Of a stretch of 64,000 nucleotides of DNA, positions 26,731 through 38,654 are shown piece after piece (position 1 is the stretch's first letter; the number at the start of each line of letters is the position of its first letter). The DNA is from Quercus robur (lineage: Eukaryota; Streptophyta; Magnoliopsida; Fagales; Fagaceae), in the NCBI RefSeq assembly GCF_932294415.1, contig NC_065543.1, positions 44,290,277-44,354,276 of the forward strand, read 5' to 3'. Made by a program: the position numbers and the translations under genes. Below the pieces are notes generated by a model, which was given only the letters and a program-made list of their open reading frames with translations, had not been told where the DNA came from and made no database searches.

Positions 26731-27389
26731 CCTGCATTTTATTTTTTTTGGTTACAGATAGGATTTGTTTTGTGTTTTTTTTTTTGGTGGGTGGGTCTTA
26801 TTAATAAGTTTTGTGTCAGTGTTATGACTGTGCTTAAATTTTTGTTGTGCTTGTGCTTAATTTTTTTTTTAATTTATGCAGGTTGAAATTGCTAAAAACT
26901 TGTTATTGCTAACATTACTTTTTATATAAATCAAGTTCTATTTCTCATTTGCTCTACACTTGAAAGTTATTTTTTATTTTAGTCTTTATAAATATATTAT
27001 TTGATTAGAAATATATACTAGAAAATATGCATCTGGATATGAAAAACTTAAAAAAAGAAAAAAAGAAGAAAAATTAATTGAGTCTCAAAAAAGATCAATG
27101 GATAAATTTGTTATTAGTAATAAACAAAATATAACACAAAATTTAGATGAAAATATCACAAATGAGCAAGAAATTCACCAAAATAATTTAGAAGAAAATG
27201 ATATTCAATTTTGCAATACAACAAATCTTGATAATGAATTTCAAAATAATTTAGAAGAAAATGAAAATAATGATGAAAAATATAATATAAAAATATTAAA
27301 TAAACATTAATTTAATTAATATATAAGTATAAAAAATGCCCCATTTTCAGTTATTGCCTTAGGTCCCAAAATATCTAGGGCCACCCCTG
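25974..27389 (+). mobile_element. Deleted hAT element with 8-bp target duplication
   Basis: The ends are CAAGGCCGGCCCTT on the left and AGGGCCACCCCTG on the right (reversed CAGGGGTGGCCCT). They are flanked by the perfect 8-bp duplication TCCATAAT at 25966-25973 and 27390-27397. Inside, plus-strand 27020-27310 encodes KYASGYEKLKKRKKEEKLI then ESQKRSMDKFV. This is the N-terminal start typical of TTF-zinc-finger/ZMYM1-like hAT transposases, and it ends at a stop with no zinc finger or dimerisation domain. A CT-rich leader (26270-26470) precedes it. The element is non-autonomous, and its size of 1416 bp implies an internal deletion. Confidence 0.85.
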
Positions 27390-27397
27390 TCCATAAT

Positions 27398-28181
27398 TTG
27401 GGTAAGAATTTTTTTTCCCTTCTAAAAAATAGAATAATCACAATTTGCTATCCCAAATAATCAATTTATAGTAGTTCATTAGTTATACTATATCTTTTAA
27501 TCGTTATATTCGATCAAAATGTAACTTTTTATATACGTTAATAGCCAAAAACTATGAACTTTTCCTCAGCAACTAGATTTTCTTACCGATTTTTCAAATT
27601 TGAATGGTCAAATTTGAAGCTATACAACACAATACTATAAGCTACAAATTTAAACAAATAAAAAAAAAAATTATACACTATAAATCATCAAGGAAGTTTC
27701 AACCAGACTCTTAAAAGCGTAGCACCAAAGATTGGATTCGATCCCACAAAAATGCAAAAATTAAATGAATGTAACAAAGGCTTTGGAAAGAGAAACGTAT
27801 ACCTAAGAGAACTTGAGCCCTCTGCAGCAAGAATTTGAATGAAAAACAAAAGCACTGTAAATATTGGCCAAGAACGAAAATGGTTCAATTTTGCTATTAA
27901 GAGCTAGTAGTGCTATGCTATGGAAATTTTCACTGTGGGTATGTGTGTAATAAGCGGCTATGATTGTTTTGTTCGTGGTGCTTGGGTTTTTGGGAAGCTT
28001 TGGGAGGTTTTAGCCTTTTTGGGCTTTTTAGGTAGTTCGTTTTATGAATGGCCCTAAAGTGGGCTTGAGTTGGTGTCTTTTTAATTGGTCCACAAAAAAG
28101 GCCTGTATAACCCAACATGGCCCTAAGATAAAGCTTTGAGGTGGGTTGGACTTGTCTAACGTTCTTGTTTGGCATTGATTT
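27398..28181. other. AT-rich spacer between hAT element and MULE
   Basis: No supported gene. A minus-strand open stretch at 27688-27888 reads like a hydrophobic leader but has no ATG (see rejected items). Confidence 0.4.
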
Positions 28182-29486
28182 TTTTTTTTAGGGTAAATTG
28201 CAAATTACACCCCTGAAGTTTGGGGTCGATTGGATTTTACACTCCAAAGTTTTAGAAACTTGATTTTACACCCTGAAGTTTGGTTCCGTTAGCAATTCAC
28301 CCCCCACGGTTAGTTTCTGCTGTTAAGTGACACATCATCATGCTAATGTATTTTATTTTTGCCAAATCAGCCACAAAACTACGTCGTTTTAGTGATGACC
28401 AAATGAAGAGCTGGCATACATCAAAACTACGTCGTTTTATTAATAAACTTAAAACAAAAATTTCTAGCCTAAACGACAGGCTAAATTCTAAAATCTAAAA
28501 ACAAAGACCACGAAGAACTAACACCTCCCTAGCCCAAACCCCACGAACCCAATCCTCCCTAAACCAAGCCCCTCGACTCCGACTGAACTCAGATAGACCA
28601 TCGGCTCACATCGTGAACCCAGGAAGCGGCAGTGAGCCAGTGACGGCAGCGGCCACACCGATAGTGAGCTGCTCTTCTCTTTCTCTTTTCGAATTTGGCT
28701 TGTGTAATCTTAATTCCTACTTCCCAACATTAAATCGTGGCATCGCACCGATACAACAATAAATTAAAACCATTGGAAAAACGAAATTGAAAAATATTTA
28801 CTTCATTTCGTGGCCACTGCCAGTGAGGTGTGTAAATATTCAGTCATATTTGTGTTGATTTTTTCAATGACATTTTGGGTTGTGGTTTTGAAGTTTTTCA
28901 TGTTGGCTGTTAAGATTGAATTCCTATTATTTGGGAAGATGCTATTTGTTTATATGGGGGGTAAATGATCTGAAATTTAGAACTTTCTGTGATAGTTTAT
29001 AGTTATGCATAGTAGGTGTTTGTCAAAATGTTTGTGCCAGTCTGTAGTGATAACTGTACAGTCAAAGCAATATTATTTGCTTTGGTTTTATTGCAAAATT
29101 AACTTGAAGAAAGAAAGAAAATTGAGTTTAATTTTATCTTCACTGCTAAATTATATATTCGAAACATCATAAATCCAAAAAAAAAAAAAAAAAATTGAAC
29201 TAGAATAATTATTATTTGTGCATAATATTGGTACCCTTTTTATAGCTCCAGTTTACAACAAGTCTTGTAAACTACAGGAATAAAGTTAAGGGATCGACTA
29301 TTATGCACTTGGTAAATTAATAGTCTTAGAGTCTCAGGATCACATTATTTATTCATTGCATTCTAACTACATACCAACACTTTTCTTATTGAAATTTCTG
29401 TTGGCATTGCATGGAAAATGTAGACGACCCCTACTTTAAGTCTTGCTTCATTTTTTTATTGCCAAAGTATTTTTGTTTCATCACAG

Positions 29487-29994
29487 TTAGACAATGTATC
29501 TTCCACCCAAAGGAAGACATTTGGTTTAGCCCTTTCAATCATTCTCACATTGAGACTGCCTCAAGTCCTTGATAAGCTTGATCAGATTTTGAGGTATGGA
29601 TTCATCTTTGTATTTTACACATTATTTGCAAATGAATATTGGGTAACCTTTGATTAAGTCTTGCAATTGTGCCTTTTAATTTATACAGTGTCTGTATGCA
29701 CAACTGTAATATTGAGTGAAAACAATGACTTATCTGAGGAAGAGTCCAGGTTGGTTCTCTAATACTTAATTGAACTTGTTATTCAAATTCTCAGTTGTCA
29801 TTTTAGAATCAACTTCTATTCTTTGTTCTTATTTCTCTCTTTTGTGATGCCAGTGGCGTAAATATGCATCCAGCAGAACCTTCAAACATGTGCTGCCCTT
29901 CATGGAGAATCTTTTAATTCTGCCATTAGTAAAATGCATCCAGCAGAATTAGAACAATTGAAGAACGAATTGAAGATGCCGTAGCTGCTGCAAC
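29487..29994 (+). pseudogene. Captured importin-11-like (karyopherin) gene fragment inside the MULE
   Basis: Three exon-like pieces keep intron borders. 29487-29593 reads LDNVSSTQRKTFGLALSIIL then TLRLPQVLDKLDQIL. 29689-29749 reads SVC, then (after a 4-base ATGC insertion that shifts the frame) TTVILSENNDLSEEES. 29854-29994 begins SGVNM, is missing a stretch, then reads LQTCAALHGESFNSAISKMH followed by PAELEQLKNELKMP and a stop. I recognise these as the C-terminal region of plant importin-11-like nuclear import receptors. The kept introns show capture from genomic DNA, not from mRNA. The frameshift and missing segment make it non-functional as a receptor. Identification is from memory of the family. 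Confidence 0.7.
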
Positions 29995-31114
29995 ACTTGG
30001 TATAATCTCTTATCAGTTGATGTTGAATGCATGAGCTCTTGAAGTCATTCTGTGTTCCCCAGTGATGGCTAAAATTAGATGTGAACCAATGAGAGATTCA
30101 GGATCAGGTGTACATGTGCCTCTTATCTCTTGCAAATTGACAATCTTGAAATGGGAAGGAGTGAAGTTGTAGAAGTAGCAGCTTCTCCGAGGAAACCCAA
30201 ATTGTAAAAGTTAGTTTGTTGTTGTGGTAGTCATTTTAGTTTGTTTAGTGAAAGCATCTCCAATGAAAGAACTTATTGTATTTAGAATAGGTGAATTCTA
30301 GTTTAGTCATTGTGAAAGATTGTAGTGACAATTGTTTTGAAAGAGTAGTCAATTTCTTATCTTGTTTAATGTAATGACAATTGTAATGACCACTCTTTTT
30401 ATTATGTTGTAATGGAAATTGAAATGCATTTTTTGCAGTTAAAATTGACACTTAGTTTTGTCTCTTTTTGGAATATTGTTTATTATAATTGAAATAGCCA
30501 TTTATAAATGCAAATTGCAATTACATTAGACCCGCAGAGTGCAATTAGGTATTTATGCAATTCTTTAAATCTTTACCAACCGAATATGTCTTAATCAAAT
30601 ACCATACACATAAACATCACATAAGATAAATAAAACAGTGACTAATAATGTTTGTCAAACCAAAGGTCCTACCTAAGACCAACACAAAATAGGTTACTTT
30701 TGTCCATTAACACCATCAAATAAGCTTATGGACAGCTATACAAAACAGTAACCACAAAAGATTCTAACAATCAAATGTCCTAACATATAAAAGGTCCTAC
30801 AAACTAGCATTGCTGCTGACCCTCATCCTTTTCCAGTTCTATTTTCAACTTTTCCTCCAGCAACAGTTCCATTTCCTTTTCCATATCTACCAACTTCACT
30901 GCTTCCAGCAACACTTGTTTGGGTTAAGACTTGTAATAATTGATATATTGGATCATATGGTAAGCATGACCAAATACTAGCAACATGCAAATAATAAGCA
31001 CAAGGCAATTACTATAGTTCATTGGCTTCCAGCAACACTTGATGGGTGATGATCCTCTTCCACTCTTAAGCCCATAAACTCATGATCGCCTCCTGTTCTC
31101 CTAACCTACAACAA

Positions 31115-32111
31115 GTTCAAATAATAATTATTCTAGTTCAATATATATATATATATATATATTGGGTTTATGATGGTTCCAAGATTTCATTATGCAATGA
31201 AGATAAAATTAAACTCAATAAAACCAAAACAAATAATATTGCTTTGACTGTATAGTTATCACTACAGGCTGGCACAAACATTTTCACAAACACCTACCGT
31301 GCATAGCTATAAACTATCACAGAAAGTTCTATATTTTAGATAATTTACCACCCATATAAACAAATAACATCTTCCCAAATAATAGGAATTCAATCTTAAC
31401 AACCAACATGAAAAACTTCAAAACCACAGCCCAAAATGTCATTGAAAAAATCAACACAAATATGACTATATATTTACACACCTCACTAGCAGTGACCACG
31501 AAATGAAGCAAATGTTTTTCAATTTCATTTTTCCAATGGTTTAAATTTACTATTGTATTGGTGTGATGCCACGATTTAATGTTGGGAAGTAGGAATTAAG
31601 ACTACACAAGCCAAATCCGAAAAGAGCGAAAGAGAGGAGCAGCTCACTATTGGTGTGGCCGCCACCGTCACTGCTGCCGCCTGGGTTCTTCGCCGCTGCC
31701 CCCTGGGTTCACGAGGAGAGTTGATGGTCTATCTGGGTTCAGTCTGAGCCAAGGGTTTGGGCTAGGGAGGTGTGAGTTCTTCGTGTTCTTTGTTTTTAGA
31801 TTTTAGAATTTAGCTTGAAACTGTGTCGTCTAGGCCAGAGGTTTTTGTTTTAAGTTTATGCCTAAAACGACGTAGTTTTGATGTATGCCAGCTCTTCATT
31901 TGGTCATCACTAAAACGACGTAGTTTTATGGCTGATTTGGCAAATATAAAATACATCAGCATGATGATGTGTCACTTAATAGCAAAAACTAACCGTAGGG
32001 GGTGAATTGCTAACGGAACCAAACTTCAGAGTGTAAAATCAAGTTTCTGAAACTTTGGGGTGTAAAATCTAGTCAACCCTAAACTTCAGGGGTGTAATTT
32101 ACAATTTACTC
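31115..32111. repeat. Right terminal inverted repeat of the MULE
   Basis: This is the reverse complement of about 28191-29218. Matching blocks include the end (GAGTAAATTG), AACGGAACCAAACTTCAG, AAACGACGTAGTTTTATGG, the GCTGCTC/GAGCAGC region, and CAAATAATAATTATTCTAG at the inner edge. The arms differ by scattered changes, small indels and a TA microsatellite. Confidence 0.85.
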
Positions 32112-32192
32112 TTTTTTTTAAAAGGATTTTTGGCTTTTTTGTTAGCCTACGGCATTTTAAAATTACATTTTTTTTTAGATACAATTATACTT

Positions 32193-32216
32193 GGGCACAC
32201 TACAACAAATAAACTT

Positions 32217-32262
<46 letters not shown>

Positions 32263-32429
32263 GATTCCAAATGTATTCATATGATTAGAGTGTCATACAT
32301 TCTGTGGGCACACTACAACAAATAAACTTTTAATTAAAAAAAAAAAAAAAAAAAAAAAAACTGATTCCAAATGTATTCATATGATCAAAGTGTCATACAT
32401 TCTGTGGGCACACTACAACAAATAAACTT

Positions 32430-32461
<32 letters not shown>

Positions 32462-32503
32462 CTGATTCCAAATGTATTCATATGATCAGAGTGTCATACA
32501 TTC
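32193..32503. repeat. A-rich tandem array, three units of about 100-113 bp
   Basis: Units start GGGCACACTACAACAAATAA at 32193, 32306 and 32406. Each contains a poly-A run of variable length, then CTGATTCCAAATGTATTCAT and GTGTCATACATTCTGTG. Outside the A run the units are almost identical. Confidence 0.9.
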
Positions 32504-33140
32504 TGTGGTGGTCTATTTCCAATAACCTAGGGCAATTGAGTCTAGATCCCAAATTTACTTGTCCTCCGAATTGGTCTTATCTCTCAATGGGAAGTCCAAA
32601 GAAGTGATTGGTGGTGTCACTTATGGTGTTATGATGATCCCTCAATGCTGAACTATCTTAATTTCAACTCGGTTGTGAAGGCTACCAAGCAGTTGAGCCC
32701 CTTCTCTCAAGTCTGAACAAGACTACCTTCTCCCCATAATGTATTTTTCTCACTTCTCTCATGTCTCTCTCCTCAATTTTGTCCCAACCCCTTCTTTTGA
32801 CCTCTGCCTTCTTATTTTATATTCTTTTTTGAGTGGGATAGCCATGATAGAGGAATATTTGGCATGTCAATAGGTTCCCTATATCGTATCTTTTGTCAGA
32901 GGGGACCCACCTCTTGCTATTAAAATGACTCCCTTGTAACTTAACATTGGGTTTTGATACCCTACGGGTGAATTCCCCCAAAGTATTATCTCTTGTTCTC
33001 AGCATATCTCGAATACTTCCCTATCTACTTAGCTGACTCCCAACTGCTCGCGATATGAGCCCGAATTGGGCTAAAGTTGTCCTTATAGACATGGGGCCTA
33101 ACACAATTCGGGGGCTGGCTTGCTATTCTCAGTCCATACA
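32504..33140. mobile_element. Probable solo LTR (fossil) with 5-bp duplication
   Basis: This 637-bp stretch starts TGTGGTGG and ends CATACA. It is flanked by CATTC at 32499-32503 and 33141-33145, the TG...CA ends and 5-bp duplication expected of an LTR. Its composition (CCGAATTGGGCT, ACACAATTCGGGGGCTGGC near the end) differs from the flanks. No internal retroelement domain is present. It abuts the last unit of the A-rich array, so part of the boundary could be coincidental. Confidence 0.5.
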
Positions 33141-34750
33141 CATTCTATGCCTTTTACTTTTTTGTAATTTCATAACAGTGAATCAATAGTGTTTTTAAAT
33201 AGATACAATGAAATTTGAATCTATGATATTCGCTCTATGATAATTGTTTTTTTATCATTAGGTTAAAACATCAATCGGTTTTCTAATCGGATTTTGGTGT
33301 AAACAATTGAATCCTAGAACTCTTATTTCAACCATCAAAGAATTGAACTAATTAGAACCCACCAAACCACATATCTCTTTTTTGATAATAAAAGACTTTA
33401 TTAACAATTTGAATTAACTAGAACCCACAAAATACTTTTTTTTTTTTTTTTTTTTTAAGAAACAAATACACACACATAAGAGAAAGAGAAATGAATTTTA
33501 ACACACAGGCATATCACAACTTAAAAGCCATGGTAACTTTTAAATGATGGTGTGACAAGTTGTACTATACAATACACACAACATATTCTCTTAAGCAATA
33601 TAAGACGTTATTCCTTAGTTATTATAACTATAATTTTCCTTGAAAAATGGAGTAAATCTTAATAAAAATTAAATTTCCAAATATCATAAATAGGCACCCA
33701 TTGAGTAATTTCGAAACAAACAATAGTGGTAGATTAGAATACAAGTAGCATTAAATGTAGATGTCATGTCCTTCTCTTATTCCGTATATATACTTATTGT
33801 AGGTTGTTGATGAATTTGAGTGAATTATTGGTATAGGTTGCTATTCTTTTTATTTTTCTTTTATTGGTGCTGAATTATAGGTTGTTATTCATTATAAGAA
33901 AGTGAAAATGCACTTTTCATTCATAAAATTTGGTAAGTTCAATTTCGATTTAAATATAAAAGGTTAAAATTTTTAACATTGTAAATTTTGAGGTATTAAT
34001 TCATTATTATTCAAAATTCGTCTATCAGGGGTTCTCAAAAATATATATTATTAATAAACTGTTTTAGCTTCTGTAATGTCATATTCACCTGTATGCATTT
34101 CCTTTTCAATAAATGCATGGAAGAATCAAATTGAAAAAAAAATCAAACATTTAAGGTTTAGAACTGTAACTTTATAAATTCAAGAGCACATAGATAAACT
34201 TTGACCAAATTTAAGGGATGAAAATTACATTTCAAAGAAAAATAAATAAATTGTTGCAGTCTCATCACGTTTTTGTGAAATCGATGGAGCCACTTTGTCC
34301 AACCTCGTGGGTGTACACCTAGAAAATATGTATGGCTTGCTTGTATGGGATTACAAAACAAATGGCAACCATATATATCTCCAAAATTTGAAGAGGAAAA
34401 AAAGAAAAAGAAAGCATAGAATGAGAGAAAGTGACAGCACCAAACAACCATATCTCAATAATCTAAAAAAAAAGCCAAGGAATATGCTAAGCTGTGGTCC
34501 CTCAAATGAAAAGGTTGGCTGGCCATTGTATATATGAGTATTCCCTAAAGAGTTGAAAGCAACACCCATGTTCTGTCCCTTCTTTTTTTTTCTTCTTTAT
34601 ACACTTTTCTCAATCCTCTTCCTATTTTCATCCATGCCCATATTTCATTACCCTTTCACACCTCTAACATTGCCATTATTTTTTACTATAGAATCTGTTT
34701 GGTATCAATTTCAACTTTTAGCTTTTATTTTTTATGTACAGATTTTTAAA

Positions 34751-35078
34751 ATCATTCTTTCCTCACTTTTTTTTTTTAAACAAAATTTTCTCATTTTTTA
34801 ATAAAAAGAATTTTCATCGAAAAATTAAATAAGTTGTTCCTAAAACGGACACGGTATATAATATATATTACTAACAACCTATACACTCTTCTTATCGGTT
34901 AGGTGATTTTAATAAATCATTCTTTCCTCACTTTTTTTTTAAAAAAAATTTCTCACTTTTTTAATAAAAAAAATTTTCATCAAAAAGCTAAATAAGTTGT
35001 TCCTAAAACGAACCCAGTATATAATATATATTACCAACAACCTATACACTCTTCTTATCGGTTAGGTGATTTTAATAA
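34751..35078. repeat. Two-copy tandem repeat, period 165 bp
   Basis: ATCATTCTTTCCTCACTTTT starts at 34751 and again at 34916. Both units contain AAATAAGTTGTTCCTAAAAC and TTATCGGTTAGGTGATTTTA. Copies are nearly identical, with small changes in the homopolymer runs. Confidence 0.9.
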
Positions 35079-36644
35079 ATATTTTTGAACACTCACCAAT
35101 ATGATATTGACATACGTCATTGAGTGCTCACAAAAGTTGACAAAGAAATCCATGAATTACCAAGAAAAGGACAAACAAAAGCCGCTCCTTACTAATTTTA
35201 TATTGCCAAGGCCTAAATTACTTTAGCTTTTCAATCTTGACGAATTTCACGTGGTCCAATCAACATGTTCAACTAATCTTTCAATGCCTCTCAAAAAAAA
35301 AAACTAATCTTTCAATGTGACATAATTGAGGCTATCATGTGAGAGAAGGAAATGTAACGGACTATAATGATGGCTTTTTTTTATATGTCAATCAAAATTA
35401 GTTTAACTTTTCCTGTGCTTTTCAATTGCAGACACGAATAGCCTTAGAAATCATTAAACTTCAAATTTAAACTAACCTCTTCTTGATATTCTCAATCTAA
35501 TGCCAGTACAATGCACTACACCAATTGCCATTTGCATATGCCTTTTTTTTGTTTTTGTTTTTTTTTAATATTTATGAAGCTAGGCTCTAAAACAAGAGCT
35601 CCAAAAAGAGCTCCAAGTATTCCATATTGTTGTTGAAAATTTTTATAACATGTTTCATATATGGATTTGTCGGCAGATGTTTTATAATTATAGCCCCATG
35701 TACAATCACGAATGGGGGAGTATGGTTATAAGGCTGAAATTTAAAGGAATTGAAAAAAAAAAAACACCACCAAAAAGTGGAGCTTGTGCTTTAATTTGAC
35801 TTAATACGTAGACAGTAAATATTAATAGATTAAGAGGTCTTCTTAGTTTTATGGGAAGTGGTACATGGTCATTCTTAGTTGGTTAAGTGATTTGTCTAGC
35901 TACTTTCATTAACAAATGATACCTCAGCTTGCTAATTAACTATGCATTATGCATAGGTGACTCTCTGTGGCTTGCTTTTTAGAGAAACCATGCCTCTTGG
36001 GTTAAGAAAGTTTTTGGCAATAAAAGTTCTGAAGTTTTTTTTTCATTTTTTTGGGAAACAAAGTTCTGAAGTTTGAAATGCTCTTGGATGTTATGGGTTG
36101 TAACTTGCAAGCATGCACGCTATACTACTGATGTATTCGGTGAAATTGTAGGCTACAAACACTATAAGTTTAGAGTTAAGTTAAATTAAAATATAGAACT
36201 TGTTTAACATACTTACTATATCAAGAAGAGAAAGAGACCCATGTCTCTATATTAATATTTATCCATGACTTATCACAAAAGCCACCGGAATATGAGTAAT
36301 CTATTGGTTGATTAATTTTATGGGCTTTGTTTCTTTTATTTCAAGATAAAACTACATACTTATAATCTATCTATAACATATATTAAACTGAATACGCTTA
36401 ACTTTTGGTTTTGGTTCACCTTATAGTATTTTTCTATGTAAACTTTTAAGCATCACAATTTACAATTCATTATTCTAATATATATATATATATATATATA
36501 TTTCATAATTGAATTTTAATTTTATTATATATTTAAAACATCCATGAGAATCTTGACACATCATATATTTCTTTAATTGTAAAATATATATTTATTTTAT
36601 ATACAAACACAATCATAATAAATCATATTAATAACTAACAACCT

Positions 36645-36765
36645 CAAGGGATTGGTTTAGTTGTTTCCAAGGCCTCGTGATATCTATAAGATTCTGGTTT
36701 TGAAACCTCTTGTCAGCACCTTGAGGTCCCTCCCATAAGATTATTCTCTATAATAATTTGGTGAG
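36645..36765 (+). mobile_element. SINE-like tRNA-derived segment
   Basis: An A-box match TGGTTTAGTTG and a degenerate B box GGTTTTGAAACC are spaced about 50 bp apart, followed by a T/A-rich 3' part. No target duplication was found, so the call rests on the box pair alone. Confidence 0.4.
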
Positions 36766-36878
36766 AATTAACACAAAACAAATATAATAAGTATGTTCTT
36801 GTGCAACAAAATTTTTTATTATATACAATCACTTAAGTGTGATTTAATTAATGTACAACGCATATGATAGAGACACAT

Positions 36879-37282
36879 ATCATCTTTATATTGAACGGTT
36901 GTTGCCAAACTTTGTTTGTTTCTTAAAGAGAGTATTTAAAAAAGAAAAAAGAAAGTATGAGAGTATCCATGTATCATAACTCACTACACATGGAATAATG
37001 TTTTGTTTTGATTTTGTTTTTTTAATAATTTGGGTCCAAAATATTTTCACAATATTTTTACAACAAATTCTATGTGACAATATCATCTTTATATTGAACG
37101 GTTGTTGCCAAACTTTGTTTGTTTCTTAAAGAGAGTATTTAAAAAAGAAAAAAGAAAGTATGAGAGTATCCTTGTATCATAACTCACTACACATGGAATA
37201 ATGTTTTGTTTTGATTTTGTTTTTTTAATAATTTGGGTCCAAAATATTTTCACAATATTTTCACAACAAATTCTATGTGACA
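36879..37282. repeat. Two-copy tandem repeat, period 202 bp
   Basis: TATCATCTTTATATTGAACG starts at 36879 and 37081, and both copies end in ATTCTATGTGACAA. The copies differ by only a couple of bases, so the duplication is recent. Each contains the same short minus-strand open frame, which looks incidental. Confidence 0.95.
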
Positions 37283-38539
37283 AGCTGTTATTGATTATAA
37301 TTTGGATCTACCACTGACATCACTCTTTTACTCACTTATTAGTAAAATTTTTATATAAAATTTATTGTAAAAATATTGTATACCTAACTATTTTTTTTCT
37401 TTCTTTTTGGCTAAAGATATTACTATGAGTCGATGAGCATTAGAGAGATTTGATAAAGACACTAGATTTTTCCTGAATATAATTTGCATAAATCTAGCGA
37501 ATTTTTTACGCTTCCATGCGTCAAAGCATGTCCACTGGTCTTCCTTAACGTTTGTACACGTAGGAATCCGACAGTACAAGTTTGCATATATTAAATTCGG
37601 GGGTCAAAGTTTGAAAAAACCCATTGAATTTCTCCATGCAGTTTCCGTATCCTAGTCCAAGTCTCGCCGACCTCATTCTTTTTTGGAAGGTTGCTACCAC
37701 CGACTATTTCGATTTCACCTAATGTTGTCCTCTAGTATGTTACTTATCTAGAAGTAATACAAGTGAAGTAACTTTTGATTTTTGAATGCATCTCTATGCT
37801 TGCACAATTCATCAACTTGATACAATTAATTATTTTATAATTTGATTGATGGGCACAAATTAATTTGAACTTGAATATCTCTGTTGGATATATGTAGAAG
37901 TGTAAATCAGTTGAGTTATAAGATACTTAATAATTATTTTTCAAGCTAATTAGGGTGTTCCAATTAATGTGTGGGAGCGCAAGTATCCAACTTTCCTCCT
38001 TTTACACCCAATCACAAGAGGGAATTGAACTCCAATTTGTTGGGTATATTCTAGTAAATTTTTAGTTATATACAATAATGGGCCAATTTTAACTCTTTTT
38101 TGTAACTAACGCAAATGAAACTCTCAATTCCAAAATACCTAGTACTTTACTATACAATTGAAAAATAAACAGATGTGACTCGTGAGTTTTTTATTGTTTC
38201 GTTTGTATGTGTATGTTATGCATTTTACCAACTACATTAATGGCATTGTAATTTAAACTATAAATTTAGACATGGCTTGTGAAGTGGGGAACAAATTGTT
38301 ACTTTATAATGCTACCAAATCTTAGCCAAATCATAATTCTCCCTCTTTTAAGATAAGGGTGGGGCACTCAAATTATTATACTTTTGGGTAACTCCCAAAG
38401 AACAAAAAAGAGTTCGTTAAATGTGTTTTACTTATCATGATATTTAGACTTGTAACATATCAAGTTGATATGAGACTAAAAACTATGCCAATCAATTGGT
38501 CCCAAAAAAAAAAAAAAAAAAAAAAAAAACCTACGCCAT

Positions 38540-38654
38540 TAGACTTGTTTGGTAATGTTGTTTTAGTAACGTTATTTAAGTAATGTAGAAATACATGTTG
38601 TGTTGTTTAAACAACGAAAATTGTTGTCCAAACAACATTACCAAACACCCCCTA
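38540..38654. mobile_element. Short MITE-like inverted repeat
   Basis: TAGACTTGTTTGGTAATGTT on the left pairs with AACATTACCAAACACCCCCT on the right around a 115-bp hairpin-like body. G/C-rich ends with GTTTGG are typical of plant MITEs. No convincing target duplication was found. Confidence 0.5.

Larger units (their letters stand above)
28191..32111 (+). mobile_element. Long-TIR Mutator-like element (Pack-MULE) carrying host gene pieces
   Basis: The 3921-bp element is flanked by a perfect 9-bp duplication, TTTTTTTTA at 28182-28190 and 32112-32120, the length typical of Mutator. Ends read GGGTAAATTGCAAATTACAC and, reversed, GAGTAAATTGTAAATTACAC. Inverted repeats extend about 1 kb inward (28191 to about 29218; about 31115 to 32111). 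They share ACTACGTCGTTTTA words and the block ending ATTGAACTAGAATAATTATT. No transposase frame is visible in the 1.9-kb interior. Instead it holds plus-strand fragments of an importin-11-like gene at 29487-29994. The right TIR contains a (TA)n run near 31141-31163. It is non-autonomous. Confidence 0.88.

Noticed and set aside
27688-27888. Minus-strand hydrophobic leader-like peptide (FTVLLFFIQILAAEGSSSL)
   Set aside because: It has no ATG in frame before an upstream stop and no downstream exons could be found. At best it is a gene relic.
32193-32503. CRISPR-like array
   Set aside because: Units are contiguous tandem repeats with poly-A runs, no unique spacers, and the DNA is a plant nuclear genome.
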